From positions 1 through 19,868 of the forward strand of contig JADFPM010000016.1 in the NCBI GenBank assembly GCA_022562335.1: DNA of 19,868 bases, read 5' to 3'. The translations under genes were made by a program, and so were the position numbers. Every line of letters begins with the position of its first letter. The first letter of the stretch is position 1. This DNA comes from Chloroflexota bacterium (GTDB lineage: Bacteria; Chloroflexota; Dehalococcoidia; Lucifugimonadales; UBA3495). Shown piece after piece: positions 7,259 through 15,201 of this stretch. The notes below the pieces were generated by a model. The model ran no database searches and had not been told where the DNA came from. It saw only the letters and a list, made by a program, of their open reading frames with translations.

Positions 7259-7768
7259 GTGCCCGTTTCCATCTTGATCCTCTACGACCCCAAGGGCCCC
7301 GCAATCGAGTCTTTGGCAGAGGCAGTAGCCGCAGGTGTCGCCAGCTCCAACTCTAGCCAAGCGGTCTCCAAGTCCATATTCCAAGCCACCACCCAAGACC
7401 TTCTGGAAGCCGACGGTCTTCTTTTGGGATCGCCCAATTGGAGCGGTCTTACCGGCTCGCTGAAATCTTGGCTGGACGAACAGGGCGACCTGTGGGAGGA
7501 GGGCAGTTTGTCGGGCAAGCCCGGCGCGGCCTTCACCTCGGGTTGGGGACGCCATTCGGGTCTGGAAATGACTCTCTTGCAGCTGATCCACTGGATGCTG
7601 GCCTGCGGGATGGTGGTGGTGGGACTACCCTGGTCGGACCTCATGCGCACTTCAGGTTCGTACTACGGAGCCACCGCCGTGGGCGGGATAACCGATGAGG
7701 ATCTGGCCCAAGCCAGGGAACTGGGCGCCCGGGTGGCCACCATAGCCGCCAAACTGAAGGGTGGTTAA
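7259..7768 (+). CDS. Flavodoxin-like fold protein, WrbA/NAD(P)H:quinone oxidoreductase-related
   Basis: 169-aa single-domain flavodoxin-like protein. It begins with the hydrophobic strand VSILILYDPKG; a GLLLGSPNWSGLTGSLKSWLDE segment (about 53-74) and GKPGAAFTSG (about 83-92) correspond to the FMN-binding loops and dimer contacts of WrbA-type quinone reductases. The usual N-terminal phosphate loop (S/T-x-x-G-N-T) is replaced by DPKGPAIE, so FMN binding may be altered. The GTG start follows AAGGAGAAG by 6 nt. Likely role: two-electron reduction of quinones or a related FMN redox reaction in the cytoplasm. The 39-aa Cys-rich gene sits directly upstream. The gene converges on the ThyX-like gene with only 7 bp between stop codons. 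The family call is good; the reaction is inferred. Confidence 0.8.
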   Translation: MPVSILILYDPKGPAIESLAEAVAAGVASSNSSQAVSKSIFQATTQDLLEADGLLLGSPNWSGLTGSLKSWLDEQGDLWEEGSLSGKPGAAFTSGWGRHSGLEMTLLQLIHWMLACGMVVVGLPWSDLMRTSGSYYGATAVGGITDEDLAQARELGARVATIAAKLKGG

Positions 7769-7775
7769 TTCCCGA

Positions 7776-9257
7776 TCAGTTTTGGGGGAATGGCCACCAG
7801 GCCGGATAATCCCGCAGGCTCAGGTGGCGGAACAAGCTGGGATGGGTATCCACCGCCAGCCTCATCGCCTCCAGTATCGGTTCCCTGATGGCGAAGTGGG
7901 CCAGTTCCGAAGTCCTCAGCTTGAACAGGTGGTAACACTCCCGCAGGTTGATACGAGTGATCAATCGGCGGAAGTGGGCATGGGTCACCAGATACTCGGC
8001 CACCGCCGGGGATATTTCACCCACCTGTTTATAAGCCTCCTCCACGGGCCCCAGGGCATCCTCGAATCGCTGTTGCAGCCCTGCGTCCACCAGGAGCTGA
8101 GGGACCTCATACCCATGGATGGTGGACAAGGGCTGGGGAATATACGACTGCATCCGGTGGCGCTTGAACTCCCGGTAAGCCCCGTAATCCATGAGAAATT
8201 CAAAGGTGTAGTCCACCAATTCGAATTCTCGCACCGGGGCGTCATGGGGCCCCATCCCATCGACGCTTTCAGCGATGATTTGGGAACGTTGCTCGGTCCC
8301 CATATCCACCACACGGCTCCAGATCTCGTCGTAGCTCAGGTGAGAACGGCGGTATAAAAGCGCCGCCGCCAGTCTCTCCTCCGCCTGGTCATCCCAGTGC
8401 AATAGCTTCACGTTGGACCGCGCATCTTCCGCTCTGGCCGTCCTATTTGCCACGCTATTCGATGGTGTTGAACTTACTGCCTCCGCTTGGGCAAAGCGGT
8501 TGGACAGCCCGGTCTGGGCCCGGCGGGCCGCTTCCATGTAGTCGTTGCGGCCGGCGTATTTGATCAGCGTGGGGGTGATGATTCGGGCCTGATCGCGGAT
8601 GTCCTCGCCCAGCACACGCTCTTCCTCCAACTCCGACGACATCAACTTGCTGACGGCATGCTCCAACACCCGGGCATTCGCGGTCACGCCCACGTTGGTG
8701 AGGGTGGCGGCGGGCAACAGGGCCCGGCAGCTATCGGTGGCCATCCTGCTGAGCCGCGTCTTGTAGACCGAGTCACGCTCCTTCTCTCGCTGAGGGTATT
8801 CACCCTTCAAGTGATCTATACAGGCATCCACCATACCGTGGTAGTCCTTGAACAACTGGGCGCAGGTGTCGTTGAACAAACTGGTCAATGGCCGGTCTTG
8901 TTTTAATTCCTGGGGAAGGTGGAAGAAATCGGCCGGCATAAGCTGGTAGCGCGACGACTTTTCCGTATACGAGGCCAGCCGGTTGTCCTCCAGCGCGTCG
9001 CAGGCCAGGCGGGAGATATTCTCCATGGCCAGGTGGATCACCGCGTGTTCCGCCACCGAGGCGTGGCCGTAGCCCAACACCCATCGTTCGTGGAAGCCGG
9101 CCGCTTTTTCTTGGCTGACCTGCCGGGCGATCTCATCAAAGGGCTCGGGACGCCGGGAGGTCATGGCAAAGGCCACGGCGATCTGCTCTTCCGTCAGGTC
9201 GTGGGCGTCCAGGGGATAGACGCGGCGGGGGTAGGACTCGGTTTCGGTTTCTAACAT
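7776..9257 (-). CDS. Tandem-domain ThyX-like (flavin-dependent thymidylate synthase-like) protein
   Basis: 493 aa, about twice the 220-260 aa of ThyX, because two ThyX-like domains are fused through a Ser/Ala-rich linker (about 255-285). Domain 1: GHASVAEH (64-71), then DNR-x7-S (91-101) where ThyX has RHR-x7-S, and LLPAATLTNVGVTANAR (180-196) resembling the dUMP-side helix. Domain 2: FKRHR (364-368) keeps RHR but has Pro at 376 in place of the Ser, and NLRECYHLFKLR with HFAIRE (437-459) matches the NLR...R...EIR region. Each half therefore keeps part of the FAD/dUMP signature. Canonical ThyX makes dTMP from dUMP using methylene-THF, FAD and NADPH; whether this protein does is uncertain. ATG 9257 was chosen because homology-like sequence begins there; GTG 9311 would add 18 unlikely residues. 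It is monocistronic, with an 8-bp hairpin in its leader. Confidence 0.85.
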   Translation of the reverse strand: MLETETESYPRRVYPLDAHDLTEEQIAVAFAMTSRRPEPFDEIARQVSQEKAAGFHERWVLGYGHASVAEHAVIHLAMENISRLACDALEDNRLASYTEKSSRYQLMPADFFHLPQELKQDRPLTSLFNDTCAQLFKDYHGMVDACIDHLKGEYPQREKERDSVYKTRLSRMATDSCRALLPAATLTNVGVTANARVLEHAVSKLMSSELEEERVLGEDIRDQARIITPTLIKYAGRNDYMEAARRAQTGLSNRFAQAEAVSSTPSNSVANRTARAEDARSNVKLLHWDDQAEERLAAALLYRRSHLSYDEIWSRVVDMGTEQRSQIIAESVDGMGPHDAPVREFELVDYTFEFLMDYGAYREFKRHRMQSYIPQPLSTIHGYEVPQLLVDAGLQQRFEDALGPVEEAYKQVGEISPAVAEYLVTHAHFRRLITRINLRECYHLFKLRTSELAHFAIREPILEAMRLAVDTHPSLFRHLSLRDYPAWWPFPQN

Positions 9258-9628
9258 TCGAGGATGACGCTCACAACATGGCCTATCAAGACAGATAGGC
9301 CCACCACACAAGTGGGAACCAAACTTTTGCTTTAGTCAACTTTAGTTGTGACGCAAGCCTATAGTTACTGTCAAGGCAGTCGTGTAGAACATTAATTCTA
9401 TATCAAGGCATATTGGTACCGATTAAGGAATTGCAATAGTCGCCTTTGGTAGTCGGCTGACAATCTCAGCACAATGACTAATACCCAAGACAATTGCAGT
9501 GACCAGGCCAAAACAATGGCCGGGTCTGCCAAGCACACTTCTTTAAAACTTTGGGTGGTATCTGACGGTTCGCAATGCCAGACCGGATTGGGTAAAGCTA
9601 AATGACGATGATAATAGCTGGCAATCCG
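9258..9628. other. 371-bp AT-richer gap upstream of the ThyX-like gene
   Basis: Visibly lower in GC than its surroundings. It contains the leader hairpin at 9280-9301 and, on the minus strand, a perfect TTGACA (plus positions 9368-9373) whose -10 at 16-18 nt spacing is poor. I see no coding frame, tRNA or T-tract terminator. It must contain the promoter of the ThyX-like gene and the 3' end of the zinc-ribbon transcript. Confidence 0.6.
9280..9301 (-). promoter_or_regulatory. Perfect 8-bp hairpin/operator in the ThyX-like leader
   Basis: GGCCTATC (9280-9287) and GATAGGCC (9294-9301) form a perfect stem around 6 nt, ending 22 nt before the ATG at 9257. The position suits either an RNA hairpin acting on translation initiation or a dyad-symmetric repressor site. 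No T-tract follows and no Shine-Dalgarno is obvious between the hairpin and the ATG. Confidence 0.5.
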
Positions 9629-9817
9629 TTAGAGGGTCTCAGTGTCATTAAGTTCACCCATGAAATCTTTAAATGGGTCACCGATAGATTCACCGTCACT
9701 GCCGAGCAGCCAATTCTGGGCTAACGAGGACATTTGGCACCTATCACACCGCAACAAGTCGTCCGGTGCTACATAATCGGCGACATTCGCTTGTCCGCAA
9801 TGTGGACAGGACAGCAA
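9629..9817 (-). CDS. 62-aa zinc-ribbon protein
   Basis: Small protein opening with CPHC (4-7) and continuing to CDRC (24-27), a C-x2-C / C-x2-C zinc ribbon, then an acidic tail rich in Asp/Glu with no further cysteine. The start is TTG 9817, preceded by AAGGGAGAGG on the minus strand, and a well-formed promoter lies just upstream, which supports a real gene despite the length. The short zinc-ribbon plus acidic tail resembles transcription- or translation-associated ribbon proteins, but I do not recognise the family. It is separate from the ThyX-like gene (371-bp gap) and not in an operon with the ThDP enzyme. Confidence 0.65.
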   Translation of the reverse strand: MLSCPHCGQANVADYVAPDDLLRCDRCQMSSLAQNWLLGSDGESIGDPFKDFMGELNDTETL

Positions 9818-9836
9818 AAGCCTCTCCCTTAAAAGT

Positions 9837-9865
9837 AGAATAGGCGTTCTAGTATATCACGTCAA
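9837..9865 (-). promoter_or_regulatory. Sigma-70-type promoter of the zinc-ribbon gene
   Basis: On the minus strand, TTGACG (plus 9865-9860) and TATTCT (plus 9842-9837) are separated by exactly 17 nt. Transcription would start near 9830, giving a leader of about a dozen bases that consists mainly of the ribosome site. Confidence 0.6.
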
Positions 9866-9980
9866 CATGGCAAAGTCATAGGCATATTCTCGGCGTTAGG
9901 CCAGTCGCAAGGCACAAAATCGCAGAGAACCAGGCGCTCCGTATAGATTGGAAAGTTCATGGGGCAAAACTGGAGGACGG

Positions 9981-11618
9981 TTAGACGAAGGCGGCGAATC
10001 CGTCGGGAATCTGGACCTCGATCAGCCGCACGCTGTTGGCCGATTGGGCATCATCCAGGGCGCGGGTCATCTCCGCGACGGTGGACACCTTTACGCCCTC
10101 GAACCCGTAGGAATCGAAGAGCTTGACGAAGTCCGGGTTCACCAGGTCGGTGGCGAACAACCGGCTGTCGAACATCTGCTTCTGGTAGTCTTTCAATACT
10201 CCCCAGGCATTGTCGTTGAACATCAGGATGATCGGGTTGATCCCATACTGGGCGGCGGTGGCCAGTTCCTGGAGATTGTACTGGAACCCCCCGTCGCCGG
10301 TGACGCAAACCACCGGGCTTTGGGGGCGTCCCAATTTGGCGCCCATGGCCGCCGGGAAGGCAAAGCCCAGACCCACCCAGCCGTGGGGATACATGAAGGT
10401 GCGTGGCCGGTTGATATTCAGGCACCGGATGGCCCGGCTGGCGGGCACCGTGGGGTCCAGGGAAAATATGGTTTCTTCTGGCATGACGCCCCGTATAGCC
10501 TCGAAGGCGCGCAGTTCGTTGCCCCAGGTCTCCTTCAGCCGGTCGTATATCTCCTTTTTCATGGAGGCCGCTTCGGCACGGAACGCCTCTCCCTTGGATA
10601 CGTCGCGAGAGCCGATGCCGTCCAGCAATTGGCGCACCACGGCGCGGGAATTAGCCACCAACGAAACCTTCGCAGGGTAGTTGTTCCCGATGGAATCGCC
10701 ATCCAAAAGCACGTGGGCCATATTCTCCGGCAACTTGAGCCCCACGCCGGCGGTGGACCGGTAAGGAAGGATCGAGCCCAGCACCAGGGCAAAGTCGCAG
10801 GTGCCCAGCCATTCCAGGACCGGGTTCTCGCCCCAGATGCGTTTGCCCATGGCCTGGCCCAGGGACAGGGGATGGTTCTCGGGAAAGGCGCCCTTGGCCC
10901 CGTCGCAGGTGACCACCGGCGCGCCCAACCTTTCGGCAAGCTCGATTATCTCCTCCGTGCCTCCCTGGGACTGGACTTCCTCGCCAACCACGATCACCGG
11001 CCGCTGTGCCTTGAGCAACAATTCCAGGGTGCGCTCCACCAAGGCGGGGTCTCCCTGGGGTATGTCCGGCTCCCGCGGTCCCAGCACTTCCACCTCCGCT
11101 TCCCTCCCCAGCAGATCGGTGGGTATCTCCAGTTCTATGGGCCGGGGACGCCTGGTCTGGAAGCGCTGAAAAGCTTCTAGCACGTGGTCCGGGATGGACT
11201 CCACCTGGTTGATAGAGGCGTTCCAATCGGTCACCGCCTCGAACATCCGGGGCTGGTCCTTGGTCTCATGGGTGACCAGGCGGCCGCCGCCGATGAATTC
11301 CTGCTCCACGTTGGTGGTGATCTCCAACACGGCCGAACTGGAGAAATAGGCCTCACCCAAAGCGCCGACGGAATCGGCCGCGCCGGGACCGGTGCTGGTC
11401 AACAATACCCCCGGCTTGCCGCTGGCCCGGGAATAACCGTCGGCCATGAACCCGCAGCCCAACTCCATCCTGCCGCCGATGAATCGGATGTGGTCTTGCT
11501 GGCGGAATAAGGAGTCGAAGAGGTCCAGGGTGTGAATGGATATTATGCCGAATATATGGTCCACACCCTGGGCCTTCAAGGACTCGGTAAAGGCCTGGCC
11601 GCCGGTCATTTTGGGCAA
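9981..11618 (-). CDS. Thiamine-diphosphate-dependent enzyme, acetolactate synthase-like
   Basis: 545-aa ThDP enzyme with the three-domain layout of acetolactate synthase and related 2-oxoacid decarboxylases/carboligases. The catalytic Glu is at 52 within GGRMELGCGFMADGYSRASGKPGV-like sequence (here Met-Glu rather than the common His-Glu). The central domain contains LKAQRPVIVVGEEVQSQGG, and the C-terminal ThDP/Mg motif runs from GDGG (441-444) to NDN (468-470). Start TTG 11618 is preceded by GGAGG at 7 nt; ATG 11609 is too far from that site. It is the last gene of the dehydrogenase cluster, 80 nt after E2, and no ilvN-type regulatory subunit is adjacent. Catabolic acetolactate synthase, sulfoacetaldehyde acetyltransferase or another 2-oxoacid decarboxylase are all possible. 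Confidence 0.88.
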   Translation of the reverse strand: MPKMTGGQAFTESLKAQGVDHIFGIISIHTLDLFDSLFRQQDHIRFIGGRMELGCGFMADGYSRASGKPGVLLTSTGPGAADSVGALGEAYFSSSAVLEITTNVEQEFIGGGRLVTHETKDQPRMFEAVTDWNASINQVESIPDHVLEAFQRFQTRRPRPIELEIPTDLLGREAEVEVLGPREPDIPQGDPALVERTLELLLKAQRPVIVVGEEVQSQGGTEEIIELAERLGAPVVTCDGAKGAFPENHPLSLGQAMGKRIWGENPVLEWLGTCDFALVLGSILPYRSTAGVGLKLPENMAHVLLDGDSIGNNYPAKVSLVANSRAVVRQLLDGIGSRDVSKGEAFRAEAASMKKEIYDRLKETWGNELRAFEAIRGVMPEETIFSLDPTVPASRAIRCLNINRPRTFMYPHGWVGLGFAFPAAMGAKLGRPQSPVVCVTGDGGFQYNLQELATAAQYGINPIILMFNDNAWGVLKDYQKQMFDSRLFATDLVNPDFVKLFDSYGFEGVKVSTVAEMTRALDDAQSANSVRLIEVQIPDGFAAFV

Positions 11619-11637
11619 TTCGATTCCTCCGCGTTGT

Positions 11638-11672
11638 AGCTGTCAGCTATCAGCAGCCAGCGATCAGCCGTT
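11638..11672. repeat. Five 7-bp AGC-led repeats between E2 and the ThDP enzyme
   Basis: Five consecutive 7-bp units start with AGC at 11638, 11645, 11652, 11659 and 11666; most have the form AGCNNTC. They fall in the 80-bp gap just upstream (minus strand) of the ThDP enzyme's ribosome site. Short heptad arrays of this type occur as intergenic repeats in many genomes; a function here is unknown. Confidence 0.6.
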
Positions 11673-11698
11673 CAAGTGGGCTTGGTTTCTAAGAAAGG

Positions 11699-12955
11699 TC
11701 ACTGCAAGATCAGGCTGACGGGATTCTCCAGCAGGTTTTTGACTTCCACCAGGAACTGGGCGGCCTCGGCCCCGTCGGCCACCCGGTGGTCTACGGAAAG
11801 GGTGGCTTTCATCATCTGGGCCACGGCCAACTGCCCGTCCCGGGCCACGGCCTGTTCCTTGACCTTGCCCACCGCCAACACGGCGGCATGGGGCGGGAAT
11901 ATGATCGCCGCAAAACTGTCAACGTCAAACATGCCCAGGTTGCTGATGCTGAAGGTGGTGCCGCTGTATTCTTCGTTGCGCAGCGTCCCGCTGTTGGCCC
12001 TCGCTATCAGGTCCCGGCTGGCGGCGGCTATCTCCACCAGGGATTTGCTCTCGCACCCGCTGATGCCGGGAACGATCAGGCCCGCTTCCAGCGCGATGGC
12101 GATCCCCATATTGATCGACGGGTTCATCTGCAGATGGCCGCCTCGGTAGAAGGCATTGAACTTGGGGTGCCGAAGCAGGGCTATGGTCGTCGCCTTGATG
12201 ATCATGTCATTGACGCTGACCCGGTTTTCCGCGGGGATGACATCGTTGGTGTCCCTCCGCAGTCCCATGGCCTTGGTCATGTCAATGTCCGAGGTGACGT
12301 AGAAATGGGGAGCGTCCCGCTTGCTGTCGGACGTCACCTTGGCTATGGTCTGGCGCATACGGGAAAGTTCGACGTTTTCACCGGTGAGGACCGGGGCAGG
12401 AACCGCGGCGCCAACCGGCGCTGCCGCCGGCGGCGCCTGGTGATCCAAAATATCCTGCTCGACTATCCTGCCACCGGGGCCGCTGCCGGTCACCAGGGAG
12501 ATGTCGATCCCCTTTTCCCTGGCCAGCCGGCGGGCGATGGGCGAAGCCCGCACCCCTCCGGCGGGCGCGGCGGGAGCCGTTGTATCAGACCCGGCAGGCG
12601 GGGAATCGGGCGCCGGTACCGTCACGTCAGCCACGGCTGGCACATCGGCAGGCGCGGCGGATGGCGGAGCTCCGGATTGCGCCACCAGCGCTTCAAAATC
12701 GTCGGGCAACTCCTCGTCGGGGTCGGTGATCACGGCGATGAGCTGTCCCACGGGGATGGCTACCCCCTCATCGACCACGATCTTTCGCAGCACTCCAGAC
12801 GTATAGGCTTCAAATTCCACCGTGGCCTTGTCGGTCTCGATGTCGGCGATGACTTCGCCACGGGCAACGGCGTCGCCTTCCTGTTTGTACCAACGCACCA
12901 CCGTGCCCTCTTGCATGTCGTAACCCATCTGGGGCATCACTATTGACGTTGCCAA
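11699..12955 (-). CDS. pdhC: Dihydrolipoamide acetyltransferase, E2 of a pyruvate dehydrogenase-type complex
   Basis: 418-aa E2 core enzyme that receives the acyl group from E1 on a swinging lipoyl arm and passes it to CoA. Domains: one N-terminal lipoyl domain with the lipoylation Lys43 in IETDKATVE; a Pro/Ala-rich linker (about 90-130); a peripheral-subunit-binding domain (about 135-170) with ASPIARRLAREKGID and GSGPGGRI; and the C-terminal acyltransferase domain with catalytic DHRVADG (389-395). The start is TTG 12955 with AGGAGG 5 nt upstream. It follows E1-beta after 165 bp. Pyruvate is the likeliest substrate given the E1 type; acetoin or branched-chain complexes have similar E2s. Confidence 0.93.
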   Translation of the reverse strand: MATSIVMPQMGYDMQEGTVVRWYKQEGDAVARGEVIADIETDKATVEFEAYTSGVLRKIVVDEGVAIPVGQLIAVITDPDEELPDDFEALVAQSGAPPSAAPADVPAVADVTVPAPDSPPAGSDTTAPAAPAGGVRASPIARRLAREKGIDISLVTGSGPGGRIVEQDILDHQAPPAAAPVGAAVPAPVLTGENVELSRMRQTIAKVTSDSKRDAPHFYVTSDIDMTKAMGLRRDTNDVIPAENRVSVNDMIIKATTIALLRHPKFNAFYRGGHLQMNPSINMGIAIALEAGLIVPGISGCESKSLVEIAAASRDLIARANSGTLRNEEYSGTTFSISNLGMFDVDSFAAIIFPPHAAVLAVGKVKEQAVARDGQLAVAQMMKATLSVDHRVADGAEAAQFLVEVKNLLENPVSLILQ

Positions 12956-13120
12956 GGCTGCCTCCTGCCGGATTTGTTGGGAACAGATTCCGCAGGCTCA
13001 CGTTGAATGTCCGGTATTGATATTAAAGCAACACCGGTGGACCGGCAAGGCGCGGCGGGCCGTCTGACAACGCGCCGTGGCAGATCGATGGAGAACCTGG
13101 TGATGGGAACTTGCAGTTGA

Positions 13121-14098
13121 CTAGCCGTTAACCAGTTCGCGAACGGCGGCCGCCACCGAGTTTGCGTCGGGGATCGCCAACTTCTCCAGCGGCATGGAAT
13201 AGGGGATGGGGGTTTCCACTCCGGCGACTCGCCGCACCGGGTGGTCCAGATAATCGAAGACCGCCTCTTGGATCTGGCTGGATATCTCACCGGCGAACCC
13301 GCCAAACTTGTTGGTTTCTTCCACCACCACCGCCCGGTGGGTCTTCTTGACCGACTCGGCCACCGTATCTATGTCCAGGGGGCGCAGGGTCCTCAGGTCC
13401 ACCACTTCGGCGTCTATACCCTCTTGGGAAAGCAACTGGGCAGCGGCCAGCGACACCTGGGCCATACGGGAATAGCTGACGATGGTTACGTCTTTTCCCT
13501 CCCGCTTGACGGCGGCCTGGCCCAATGGGATCTTGAAATCCGAATCCGGGACCTGGCCACGGGAGCTGTACAAAAGGATGTGCTCCACGAATAACACCGG
13601 GTCTTCCAGCTCGCGGCAGCTTCGGAACAGCCCCAACGCGTCCTCCGGCGAAGAAGGGACCGCGACGTGCAGGCCGGGGACCGAGGCGAACCAACCCTCG
13701 AACGACTGGGAGTGGGTGGCCCCCACCGAGGCCCCGGCGCCGGTGACGGTGCGGATCATCAAGGGCACCGAAAGCTGCCCGCCGGACATGTAACGCATCT
13801 TAGCGGCGTGGTTGACGATCTGGTCCATGGCCAGCAGGCTGAAGTTGATGGTCATCAACTCCACGATGGGCCGAAGCCCGGCCATGGCCGCCCCCACGCC
13901 CGCGCCAACTATCGCCGATTCGGAAAGGGGCGAGTCTTTGATCCGCCTCTCGCCGTAATCCTCCCAAAAGCCCTTGGTTACGGCGAAGGCCCCGCCGTAA
14001 GGACCGATGTCCTCCCCGATCAGGAAAACCCTGGGGTCCTGGTCTAGGGCTTCCCGCAGGCCCTGGGCCACCGCTTCTCTATAAGTGAACTCCGCCAT
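13121..14098 (-). CDS. pdhB: 2-oxoacid (pyruvate) dehydrogenase E1 component, beta subunit
   Basis: 325-aa E1-beta, which with E1-alpha forms the ThDP-dependent decarboxylating heterotetramer. Recognisable stretches: FTYREAVAQGLREAL at the N-terminus, IGEDIGPYGGAFAVTKG, KDSPLSESAIVGAGVGAA (catalytic Glu region), and a C-terminal transketolase-type domain with DVTIVSYSRMA, DLRTLRPLDIDTV and VVVEETNKFGGFAGEI. The frame extends upstream to 14269 but that part overlaps E1-alpha and is Arg-rich nonsense; ATG 14098 with a nearby GGGG site is the true start. It lies 8 nt after the E1-alpha stop, so the two are co-translated. Confidence 0.95.
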   Translation of the reverse strand: MAEFTYREAVAQGLREALDQDPRVFLIGEDIGPYGGAFAVTKGFWEDYGERRIKDSPLSESAIVGAGVGAAMAGLRPIVELMTINFSLLAMDQIVNHAAKMRYMSGGQLSVPLMIRTVTGAGASVGATHSQSFEGWFASVPGLHVAVPSSPEDALGLFRSCRELEDPVLFVEHILLYSSRGQVPDSDFKIPLGQAAVKREGKDVTIVSYSRMAQVSLAAAQLLSQEGIDAEVVDLRTLRPLDIDTVAESVKKTHRAVVVEETNKFGGFAGEISSQIQEAVFDYLDHPVRRVAGVETPIPYSMPLEKLAIPDANSVAAAVRELVNG

Positions 14099-14106
14099 TT
14101 TGTCCC

Positions 14107-15102
14107 CTACCCTTCGTAAACGCCCCCGTAGACGCCTCGGTAAAGCTGTTCCGGCCCGGGAAACGGACTGGCTTCTGCGAACTCGGCGGCTGCCACGACT
14201 TGTTGGTCCACCCCCGCATCTATCTGGTCGAAGTCCTCTTCGCTGGCCAACCCCTGGCTGCTCAACCATTCCCTGAATCGGGGTATGGGGTCTTGGGTGC
14301 GCCAGTATTCAACCTCTTCAACCGGGCGGTAATTTGCCGGGTCGGCAATGGAGTGGCCCTGCATCCGGTAGGTCCTGGCTTCGATGAAAGCCGGGCCTTT
14401 GCCGCTTCGCACGTTCTCCACAACGTCCAGCATCAACTCGTGGACCGCCACGACGTCGTTGCCGTCCACCCGGTAATTGTCCATGCCGTAGGCCTCTGCC
14501 AGCTTGTACATCTGCTTATGCACCGCCAGGGTATCGGCCGACGGGGCCCCCATTCCGTAGAGGTTGTTCTCGCAAAAGAAGATCACCGGCAGTTTCCACA
14601 CGGCCGCCAGGTTCATGGATTCGTGAAATTCGCCTTCGTTCAGGGCTCCGTCGCCCATGAAACATAGAGCGACCCGGTCTTCCCCGTTGTATTGGCTGGC
14701 CAAGGCCAAGCCCGCGGCGATGGGCAATTGCCCGCCCACGATAGCGTAACCGCCCATGAAATTCTTGGAGGTGTCGAACAGGTGCATCGAGCCGCCCTTG
14801 CCCTTGCTCACCCCCGTGGCTTTGCCAAAAAGTTCGGCCATTATGCTGCCGCTGTCCAACCCCCTGGCCAGGGCGTGTCCGTGGTCCCGGTAGTGGGTAA
14901 GCACGTAGTCTCGGTCCGACAATGTCAAGATCGCACCGACGGCAATGGCTTCCTCGCCGGTGTACACGTGCAAAAAACCCTTGATGTTGCCTCGAGTGTA
15001 TTGCCGCTCGCATTCCCGCTCAAACTCGCGTATCAGGCGCATCAAGCGGTACAACTCCAACAGTTGGGCTTTGCTTATATCTTTTTTCTGCGCTATCGCC
15101 AC
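14107..15102 (-). CDS. pdhA: 2-oxoacid (pyruvate) dehydrogenase E1 component, alpha subunit
   Basis: 331-aa E1-alpha of usual length. Key features: YRDHGHALARG (71-81), GKGGSMHLFD (101-110), the ThDP/Mg motif from GDGALNEG (150-157) to ENN (178-180), and the YRMQGHSIADP loop that orders the active site. GTG 15102 begins the conserved N-terminus; GGGGAGG lies about 10 nt before it. The substrate is probably pyruvate, as in many actinobacterial/Chloroflexota alpha-beta type complexes, but acetoin dehydrogenase E1-alpha is very close in sequence and cannot be excluded by eye. It comes after E3 with a 99-bp gap and before E1-beta with 8 nt. Confidence 0.95.
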   Translation of the reverse strand: MAIAQKKDISKAQLLELYRLMRLIREFERECERQYTRGNIKGFLHVYTGEEAIAVGAILTLSDRDYVLTHYRDHGHALARGLDSGSIMAELFGKATGVSKGKGGSMHLFDTSKNFMGGYAIVGGQLPIAAGLALASQYNGEDRVALCFMGDGALNEGEFHESMNLAAVWKLPVIFFCENNLYGMGAPSADTLAVHKQMYKLAEAYGMDNYRVDGNDVVAVHELMLDVVENVRSGKGPAFIEARTYRMQGHSIADPANYRPVEEVEYWRTQDPIPRFREWLSSQGLASEEDFDQIDAGVDQQVVAAAEFAEASPFPGPEQLYRGVYGGVYEG

Positions 15103-15201
15103 GTGCCTTACACCTCCCCTTGAGCCCTACGTCCACCCAGCATCGATCCGATCACAATCTTGTGCTGTCCAGTCGGGATTTACGTTGATTCCCGGTCTAT
15201 G

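Noticed and set aside
9948..11180. 410-aa open frame antisense to the ThDP enzyme
   Set aside because: It is a shadow of a well-supported gene in GC-rich DNA; Gly/His/Gln-rich with no domain.
11786..12946. 386-aa open frame antisense to E2
   Set aside because: Mirror of the E2 gene, low-complexity Arg/Gly/His composition, no ribosome site or motif.
14099..14269. Longer E1-beta start giving 57 extra residues
   Set aside because: The extra region overlaps E1-alpha and is Arg-rich; ATG 14098 gives the standard N-terminus.
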